NCBI GenBank assembly: GCA_014529385.2
Contig: CM043960.1
Span: 39,735,281 to 39,799,280 of the forward strand
Reading direction: 5' to 3'
Length of the DNA stretch: 64,000 nucleotides
Source of the DNA: Adiantum capillus-veneris
Lineage: Eukaryota > Streptophyta > Polypodiopsida > Polypodiales > Pteridaceae
The notes beneath the pieces are model-generated. The model did no database searches, was not told where the DNA came from, and was given only the letters and a program-made list of their open reading frames with translations. Positions 56,703 through 64,000 of this stretch are shown piece after piece (position 1 is the first letter of the stretch; each line of letters starts with the position of its first letter). A program made the translations under genes and the position numbers.

Positions 56703-58135
56703 CCAATAGAAGTACGTCTCTACTCCTCGAAGAGTAGGTTGAATGCCTCTATGCCCCGCATAAGAAGGAGCATGGGATTCATACATGACTTTGTCGCGAA
56801 GGGAGTGGGTAACACATAGCCTATTGCCATGGAGAAGATAACCATCGTGCAAGATGAATGGTTCTTCTTTCTTCCCAAGGCAAGGGCTGACGTTATGTCT
56901 TTAAATTCAGGGTCAGTTGTATACTCATCTACCATAGTAGATAGATCATTATGAGTTGCTATAGACACCGCATTGACTCTTGGTCATGAAAGTGCATCGG
57001 TCACTTAATTATGCTTACTTGCAATGTAAGCAATATGAAAAAAAAAATGCAAAAGAAACTTTGCCCACCTCATTTGTTTGTCAGAGAGCTTGGTTTGCAT
57101 CATGAAGTACTTGAGACTTTGGTGGTTCCGTTCACAAAATAACTGGAGTCCCCAATAGATAGTGCTTCCATGTGTCTAGGACATGTAGAATAGCTAAAAG
57201 CTCTTTTTTGTATATGCCCGAGACTCGCTCATCACATTGAGCCTTCGGCTCTCATATGCTATGGCATGCCCTTCTTGAAGCAATACCGCCCCAAGGCAAT
57301 AACCACAAGCATCACATTGGCCCTCAAATGGTTTTGAGAGATCCGGAAGTATACGGAGTGGTTGGGAGGGAAGCTTCTCTTTGAGCTTGTCAAAAGAATT
57401 TGGCTCTTTAGCAGTCCACGAGTACTCAAAGTTCTTCTTTGTTAAGTCATGTAGTGGTTATGAAGCGTCTATGGTATGCACACATACCAATAAGCTTCTT
57501 AGCTCATGTAGATTTCTTGGATTAGGCCATGCTTTTATTACCTCCAACTTTGATGGATCCATACGGATACCATCTTGAGATATAATATGACCTAAGTATT
57601 GAATCTCTTGAAGGAAAAAATCACTCTTCTTTTGATTGATAAAAAGCTTGCTCTCCCTCAAGGCTTGAAAAATCACCTGGAGATGTTGCTTGTGCTCCTC
57701 CAAGGACTTGGAGTAGATTATGATATCATCAAGAACACTCCAGTGAACTTGCGGTACGGTCTAAATATTTCTCAATCAAATGATTGAACATGGCTGGAGC
57801 ATTTGTCAAACCAAAGGCATGACAAGATATTCATAAAGACCAAACGTTGTACGGAACGCGGTCTTTACGATATCTTCATTCACTATCCTTATTTGATGAT
57901 AGCCACTTTTTATGTCAATCCTACAGAAGTAGGTCAAACCTTGTAGCTTATCAAACAGATCTTCAACCCGCGATACAAGAAATCTATTTTTGATAGTGAA
58001 ATGGTTTAGCGCTCGATAGTCCACACACATGCGGTATGTACCATCTTTCTTTTGCATTAAAAGGACTGGAGAACAAAAGGGAGAGGAGCTAGGCCTCACC
58101 ATCCCTTTGTCTACCAATTCTTGTACTTGCCTCAT
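56703..58135 (-). pseudogene. Chromovirus RT, RNase H and start of integrase
   Basis: From 58,135: RQVQELVDKGMVRPSSSPFCSPVLL, KKDGTYRMCVDYRALN, CRIDIKSGYHQIRI, TAFRTTFGLYEYLVMP. Next a shifted segment, then HKQHLQVIFQALRE, KKSDFFLQEIQYLGHIIS (57.46-57.70 kb). RNase H pieces follow (KELLAILHVLDTWKHYLLG near 57.2 kb). The integrase zinc region DGYLLHGNRLCV, HAPSYAGHRGIQPTL ends at ETYFYW (56,703), where element 2 is inserted. At the position of the catalytic YVDD the plus strand (57.72 kb) reads as a degenerate IIYSKSLEE-type segment. Defective. Confidence 0.85.
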
Positions 58136-58162
58136 GATCTCCTCTTGTTGATCTTGGGAAAC

Positions 58163-58960
58163 TCAATAAGGAGGTTTGTTTGGTGCTGAGCTTCTTGGTA
58201 GGATCTCAATTTGATGGTCATCATCCCCTTGTTCTGGAGGTAAGTCCATAGGCATATCATCGATAAAAACATATTGGAATCCATTTAGAAAATTGGACAA
58301 GTCTAACTCCTTTTTATTCCTACCATTTTCATTTGATAAAACATTAGCGTCATTTAGAGACTCTTTGACAAAAACTGAGCTTTTCATTGACTCATCAAAA
58401 GCAAGTGAATTTACAAGTAGTATAGTACGACCGGACTCATTAGCATCTATATACATGCTCTTTTCCCTATAGGTGAAGTAGATTCTCCTTTCAGGGAACT
58501 TCATGTTGGCAGCCATGCGGTTGACCATGGTGCCCCTAGGATAACATCCTCGTGTTGGAGAGGAGAGATAACAAAGTATCCTTTGTCGATGTATCTTTGG
58601 ACATGAAGCCTCAACATCCCAATCAAGGGAGTATTAGGGGCTTGCTATCCATTGAAAGCTCCATTGGAAGTTATAATATCTCCCATCTCGAAAGCTTGAA
58701 TGTCCAACTTAGTGGCCAACTCCGTTGATATGAAGTTGTGAGTAGAGCCAGGGTCAAACAAGATGAAGGCATCATGCTCCCTTACCTTTCCCCAAGCATA
58801 GGAGAGAGGTGATCCTTGGCAATGAGCATCTTCTTTTGGAGCTTCGACAGTGGAAGCTCTAGGAGTCTCATTGCAGGCATTTATTTTGCGGCAAGAACGA
58901 TAGCCATGTCCTTTCTCCCCACACTTAAATCATTTGTGGTCCTTACAAAAATCTTATAGA
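58163..58960 (-). pseudogene. Chromovirus zinc knuckle and aspartic protease
   Basis: A knuckle remnant KCGEKGHGYRSC at about 58.90 kb (first Cys apparently lost), then AFILFDPGSTHNFISTELA at 58.70-58.77 kb, where FDPGST stands for the usual D-[ST]-G active site. Then comes a linker to RT: 121 open codons with RRIYFTYREKSMYI and DDMPMDLPPEQG (58,163-58,528). Confidence 0.7.
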
Positions 58961-59126
58961 CTTAATTTTTAGCTTTATAAACTCCCTTCTCCTTGGACCG
59001 ATCGTTGTTGTTGTTGTTGTTGTTGTTGTCGGAATTGCCTTGGAAAGAGTTTTGGGCATTGTTCTTCCCCTTTACTTCCTTTCGATCTTTGTTTTCCATG
59101 GGCTTGGCATATCGTTTAGCCCCTTG

Positions 59127-60005
59127 TCAGAAATTGATACGTGAAGCAACCATAGTGTGGTGGATTACTTCGGTGATAGAAGCAAACCGTTGGGAGTTGA
59201 CATAGTCGGCCATTTCTTTAGGTAATCCCGCACAGAATTGTTGCTTTTTCTCGACAAAGTCTAACTTTTGAAAGACAATAGCCTTGATATGTAAACCCCA
59301 AAACTTGTCCACATATTTGTGAATAGACTCGTTGGAGAGTAGCTTCAAACTTCGCCATTCAGTAAGCACTTTGTCCTTTGCATCGCTTGTAAGGAATTGC
59401 TTCATGATGGAAACTCTTAGAGTTTTCCATGTCTTTGGGGCTTCGTCGTTGCCACGAAGGCAACAAAGGCTAGCCCACCATTGACAAGCCCACCATTGAC
59501 AAGCATATTTTTGGAAGTGCATAGCTAACATGACATAGCTTTGAGGACTCTGTGAAGCCCTTGTCTCGAAAGGCCACATCAAATTGCTAGATGAAGGCCA
59601 ATACTTTGTCGATAGCACCAAAGGTGCCATCATAGGTGAGAACAAAGATACTATTTTCTCCCTCTTTGAACTTATTGAGCTTTTGGGACCTTCTCCATGC
59701 AGGGTAGGATTTGCAATGTTCTCTCCTCTTGTACTCTCTAGGAGAATAGCTATTTCTTTCGTCAGACGAGGAGGAAGGTGAAGAAGAAGGAGAAGAGGGT
59801 GTCCTCTTTCTTGCCTTTTTCTTCCTTTGTTTCCTCTCTTCCCTTTCAAAGTGATGAGGAAAGGACTATCGGTTGACCGTTTCCTCTTAGGAGGAGTTGG
59901 CGATCGTCTAGACCACCGTCTTTGTGGAACCGCATCTTCAGAGGAACTTAATGATTCGCTTCTTTCTCGTTCTTTGGATTACTCCTCTTTTATGGGAGAG
60001 AGTAT
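59127..60005 (-). pseudogene. Chromovirus gag
   Basis: Gag core with VLAMHFQKYACQWW, AWWASL, KTWKTLRVSIMKQF, EWRSLKLLSNESIHKYVDKFW and FCAGLPKEMADYVNSQ, typical of chromoviral gag. The open frame starts at 59,849; upstream, SSSEDAVPQRRWSRRSPTP and a LSPIKEE segment match the N-terminal gag at 20.4-20.76 kb. It is cut at 60,005 by plus-strand LTR-R sequence. A 15-bp duplication gives ACQWWACQWWA at 59.48-59.5 kb. Confidence 0.85.
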
Positions 60006-60372
60006 TCAATATCTAATTCTCCTAAATGATTTTCTCATATTAAACTGATCATTGAATGTGGGGAAGTGCCAGGGGAGAAAAAGCTAGAATATTGGTTAAG
60101 CTAGCAGACCGGCCACTGTAGGGATCCAAAGGAGGGAAAATAGGGATCCAAAGGGGGGGCCATCTGCAAAAGAGCCATGTGCAACAATGGGAAAAAAGAC
60201 CCTAAGGTTCAGCCCATTAAGACTTCCAAAATGCTAAGGTTCCAAAATTCAAAGGTTGTGTCCAAAGGTCAACCATGGGGGGAATTGGGTGCTTTGTGTG
60301 TGACCCAAAAAGTCTTTGCAATCCCTACTTGGGAGGGGGCGAGCCTTGCATGTAGGGGATGAGAGAGAAAGC

Positions 60373-60396
60373 CACACACACACACACACACACACA
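60373..60396. repeat. (CA)12 microsatellite in LTR-R
   Basis: CA repeat directly after GAGAGAGAAAGC, at the place occupied by (TG)n or (CT)n in other LTR-R copies. Confidence 0.95.
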
Positions 60397-61091
60397 AGCT
60401 CCCTTTACACAAAGGGAATGAGGGACATATGTCAGCTCCCTAGGCCAGATGCCCACAAGGTGTACCCGATTCCTATTGGATGGCCTTGGAGGTGGACCAA
60501 TGAGAATTAGGCTAGAGTAAATCTAGTTTAATTAATTTAAAAACACTTAATAAAAGAACCAATGAGAATTAAGTCTCCTAGATGACTATTGGACAGTCTC
60601 CCAAGGGGTCCAATGAGCATTCAAGAGCCCAATGGCTTCCTTGATTCCTATTGGCCAGGAGGCAAAGGGGTCCAATGAGAGTTCAGTTGAATTATTAAAT
60701 TACCTAAAGCTCTCACAAAAGGGGAAATGGGGACACATGTCAGAAGGCTATCACTTATGCTGCTTAATAGTCATTCGCTTGACTTGGGGAGGGCCAATGA
60801 GGGTTGAGCAAGAGCAAATAGCAAGAGGGCTCGCCCAAGAGAGAGAGGGGGGTGATTTTTGCAAGGCATTATCACACACACACTCACACAATCTCATGTG
60901 TGAAGAAAGAGAAGACTATCTCTTCCCAAGCTTTAATGGAGAGCTCATCACCTACTCCAAGCTTGTGAGATAGAAGCTTACATCGACACACTCTTGGCAT
61001 GTGGATGCAAATCCAACCAAGAGCCAAGCTTCAATGCATGCTCATCTCCTCTACCAAGCTAATTACTAAGCTAAGCTATGCTAATATGAGT

Positions 61092-62474
61092 GATCATGTA
61101 GAAGAACCATTTACTTTACAAGATGGTTATCTTCTCTATGGCAATAGACTATGTGTTACTGACTCACTACGTGAGAAAGTAATGTATGAATCTCATGCTC
61201 CACCTTATGTGGGGCATAGAGGGATTCAGTCTACCTTAAAGGGAATTGAAACATATTTCTATTGGCCTACCATGAAAGTGAACATACAAGAGTATGTTTC
61301 TAAATGTGTGGTATGCCAAAAGAAAAAATTTGATAGAGGGAAGCAACTTGGATTGCTTCAACCTTTGCCAATCCCTAATTCACCATGGGAGAGCATATCC
61401 ATGGATTTTATCTTTGGATTGCCTAAGTCTATCCATGGGAATACGAGAATATGGACGATAGTAGATAGGTTCAGTAAACAAGCTCATTTTATACCTGTCA
61501 AAAAGACTATCAAAGCCCATCAAATGGCAACCCTCTTCATTTCACAAATTTTCAAGTACCATGGCTTGCCAATGTCCATAGTGTCGGATAGAGATCCTAG
61601 AATGACCAGTAATTTCTGGAAGAGTCTCTTTGAGAATTTAGGGACGAGGCTAAACTTCTCTTCGGCCTATCATCCACAAACGGATGGCCAAAGTGAAATA
61701 GCTAACCTAACAATTCTCGATCTACTAAAAGCCTATGTAACGGAAGTAGATCAAAGATCCCAATGGAAGAAGTACTTACCCTTAGTGGAGTATACTTACA
61801 ATAACACTGTACATACTTCCACGGGAAAAGCACCTTTCAAGGGGAGATCAAAAAGTCCCTTGCTACTTAAGGTACATGGGAAGATCTTCGTTGCAGATGA
61901 GTATAGCCGAGACCTACAAGAATCTTTTCAAAAGATTAAGGATGCTATCTCTATCTCACAGCAAAGGCAAAAGGCTGCTGCTGACAAGCACAGAAGAGCC
62001 CAAGCCTTTAAAGAAAATGATTGGGCCTTATTAAAGTTTCCCAAGGCTTGATTAAGGCACACGACGGGCAAGAATCCTACGGGACACCAAAAGTACTATG
62101 CTAAACTAGCAAAAAGGTACTATGGTCCCTTCCAGATTCTTAGGCCAATCAATGAGATGGCCTATCAACTCAAGTTGCCCAATCATTGGCTCATACACAA
62201 TGCTTTCCATCTGAGCCTATTAAAGCCTTACAAAGGAGAGCCACCTCAAGAACCAACTATTGAAGACCCACCGGAGATCGAGGACCAAGAGGAGGTGCTG
62301 CAACCCAAGTCCATTCTCCGACATGAAGACAAGGTATTAGGAGGCGGTAAGACTATCGGAAGATATCTTATTAAGTTTAAGAATTATCCTTTTGAAGATG
62401 CTAGATGGATGCAAGGCATACAATTAAAGGATAACCTAAACCTTGTCAATGCTTACAATGCTTCCCAAGAGTAA
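61092..62474 (+). pseudogene. Chromovirus integrase with chromodomain, one in-frame stop
   Basis: Single frame from the LTR join (the open frame formally starts in LTR sequence at 60,999) to 62,474, broken only by TGA at 62,049-62,051. Order: zinc region HAPPYVGHRGIQ...CVVCQKKK, catalytic core SMDFIFGLP, SDRDPRMTSNFW and HPQTDGQSEIANL (D, D, E present), C-terminal RYYGPFQILRPIN and LIHNAFHLSLLKPYKG, then chromodomain YLIKFKNYPFEDARWM with tail LVNAYNASQE. Integrase inserts cDNA and the chromodomain is thought to steer it to heterochromatin. A short deletion after GKAPF is possible. Confidence 0.92.
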
Positions 62475-62835
62475 GCAAATGTACAAAATGTTAAAAATGA
62501 ACAAAGTTTTTTTTGTCTTATAAGACTCTCTTTTTCTTTATTGTGCACAAAAATGAAGTAGTATGCATGCTTAGATCAAGTTTGTGGAGACGACGTCTCC
62601 CAAACACCAAGTAGAGCTTGTCACTCTACTATGGAAGACTGATAGGACTAATGTGCAGACATGCTTGCGGCAGCCTCAGGCTCTCAAGTGCCAAATGGAC
62701 TAGTCATCCATTGTGGAATGATGTCGTAGAGTAACATAGGGATCCTCTACCCGCCAAGAAAAGGACTCATGAATATGCTTTATCTTCTCTACACCATAGT
62801 CGAGGACGACTATGATTTCAAGAGAGAGGTAAGTC
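62475..62835 (+). other. Chromovirus 3' non-coding region and polypurine-like tract
   Basis: Contains AAGACTCTCTTTTTCTTTAT, GACGACGTCTCCCAAACACC, GGATCCTCTACCCGCCAAGA and GAGGACGACTATGATTTCAA, then AGAGAGAGGTAAG before the LTR-R start TCATAATAATC. Confidence 0.8.
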
Positions 62836-62842
62836 ATAATAA

Positions 62843-64000
62843 TCAATATCTAATTCTCCTAAATGATTTTCTCATATTAAACTGATCATTGAATGTGGGG
62901 AAGTGCCAGGGGAGAAAAAGCTAGAATATTGGTTAAGCTAGCAGACCGGCCACTGTAGGGATCCAAAGGAGGGAAAATAGGGATCCAAAGGGGGGGCCAT
63001 CTGCAAAAGAGCCATGTGCAACAATGGGCAAAAAAGACCCTAAGGTTCAGCCCATTAAGACTTCCAAAATGCTAAGGTTCCAAAATTCAAAGGTTGTGTC
63101 CAAAGGTCAACCATGGGGGGAATTGGGTGCTTTATGTGTGACCCAAAAAGTCTTTGCAATCCCTACTTGGGAGGGGGCGAGCCTTGCATGTAGGGGATGA
63201 GAGAGAAAGCCACACACACACACACACACACACACACAAGCTCCCTTTACACAAAGGGAATGAGGGACACATGTCAGCTCCCTAGGCCAGATGCCCACAA
63301 GGTGTACCCGATTCCTATTGGATGGCCTTGGAGGTGGACCAATGAGAATTAGGCTAGAGTAAATCTAGTTTAATTAATTTAAAAACACTTAATAAAAGAA
63401 CCAATGAGAATTAAGTCTCCTAGAAGACTATTGGACAGTCTCCCAAGGGGTCCAATGAGCATTCAAGAGCCCAATGGCTTCCTTGATTCCTATTGGCCAG
63501 GAGGCAAAGGGGTCCAATGAGAGTTCAGTTGAATTATTAAATTACCTAAAGCTCTCACAAAAGGGGAAATGGGGACACATGTCAGAAGGCTACCACTTAT
63601 GCTGCTTAATAGTCATTCGCTTGACTTGGGGAGGGCCAATGAGGGTTGAGCAAGAGCAAATAGCAAGAGGGCTCGCCCAAGAGAGAGAGGGGGGTGATTT
63701 TTGCAAGGCATTATCACACACACACACACTCACACAATCTCATGTGTGAAGAAAGAGAAGACTATCTCTTCCCAAGCTTTAATGGAGAGCTCATCACCTA
63801 CTCCAAGCTTGTGAGATAGAAGCTTACATCGACACACTCTTGGCATGTGGATGCAAATCCAACCAAGAGCCAAGCTTCAATGCATGCTCATCTCCTCTAC
63901 CAAGCTAATTACTAAGCTAAGCTATGCTAATATGAGTGATCATGTAGAAGAACCATTTACTTTACAAGATGGTTATCTTCTCTATGGCAATAGACTATGT
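62843..64000 (+). mobile_element. Deleted chromovirus unit 2, tandem copy, cut by window edge
   Basis: Repeats 60,006-61,154 with very few differences, including the LTR-integrase join (GTGATCATGT at 63,936) and the first integrase codons EEPFTLQDGYLLYGN. Period is 2,837 bp at the left and 2,846 bp at the right; the difference comes mostly from CA repeats and small indels. Confidence 0.95.
63211..63238. repeat. (CA)14 microsatellite in LTR-R
   Basis: Same place as 60,373-60,396, two units longer. Confidence 0.95.

Larger units (their letters stand above)
32329..60005 (-). mobile_element. Chromovirus (chromodomain Gypsy), split by nested insertion
   Basis: The 3' half (34,756 to 32,329: integrase C-terminus, chromodomain, 3' non-coding region, LTR) and the 5' half (60,005 to 56,703: gag, PR, RT, RH, start of integrase) lie on the same strand at the two ends of Gypsy element 2. 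The right junction is exact: integrase codons for ETYFYW end where the element 2 LTR ends at 56,702. About 0.8 kb of integrase is missing at the left junction together with most of the element 2 5' LTR, which implies a deletion. Both halves belonging to one copy is inference. Confidence 0.7.
60006..62842 (+). mobile_element. Deleted chromovirus unit 1 (LTR-R part, integrase, 3' region)
   Basis: LTR-R from its base 13 or so (TCAATATCTAATTCTCC) for about 1,085 bp, then a direct join at GTGATCATGT to integrase. The last 465 bp of the LTR, the primer site, gag, PR, RT and RNase H are missing. It ends with the 3' non-coding region and polypurine-like tract, followed by the next LTR-R copy. The same join recurs in unit 2. 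Confidence 0.9.

Overview
This window is nuclear DNA from a land plant with a large, repeat-rich genome. I see no convincing host gene, rRNA, CRISPR array or prokaryotic operon. Nearly all recognisable coding sequence is LTR-retrotransposon gag, protease (PR), reverse transcriptase (RT), RNase H (RH) and integrase (IN). Most of it is broken by stops, frameshifts and nested insertions. The plant lineage cannot be fixed from this sequence alone.

Layout, left to right. 0-3.4 kb: a retroelement fragment, a 60-75 bp minisatellite behind a TATA-like box, and exon 1 of a Gypsy gag (MAPKR type) ending at a splice-donor-like site. 3.4-10.6 kb: minus-strand Gypsy element 1, with LTR, tRNA-Asp-type primer site, a long leader carrying an array of palindromes, and a decayed gag. 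10.6-17.7 kb: a Copia RT remnant, a Gypsy 3' end, a nearly complete Copia polyprotein broken only by four stops, and an unassigned stretch with a promoter-like box. 17.7-22.5 kb: inverted pieces of a chromodomain-containing Gypsy (chromovirus) with long microsatellite-bearing LTRs (called LTR-R here), then another MAPKR-type exon and intron. 22.9-24.7 kb: an AT-rich satellite of about 150 bp units.

25.2-60.0 kb can be read as a nested stack. An intron-containing Gypsy (25.2-32.3 kb) holds a Copia element with both LTRs and a 5-bp target duplication (25,614-30,790). A chromovirus sits at that Gypsy's splice-donor region, with its 3' half at 32,329-34,756 and its 5' half at 56,703-60,005. Between the halves lies plus-strand Gypsy element 2 (34,757-56,702), a relative of element 1. 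Element 2 is split by minus-strand Gypsy element B (about 39,001-50,842). Element B contains a solo LTR with a 5-bp duplication (43,061-43,987) and an LTR-R copy (46,976-48,527), and has an extra ORF downstream of integrase. 60.0-64.0 kb is a near-identical tandem duplication of a 2.84 kb LTR-integrase-chromodomain unit, cut by the window edge.

The most interesting signal is in elements 1 and 2. Both carry, between primer site and gag, seven or eight copies of a 20-bp palindrome spaced about 280 bp apart. The outer ACAT...ATGT is shared but the cores differ, and each core is self-complementary. Position, length and pairing are kept while sequence changes, which suggests a selected hairpin or dyad such as an RNA dimerisation or packaging signal. 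This interpretation is inference. All coordinates come from reading by eye, and boundaries marked approximate may be off by tens of bases.
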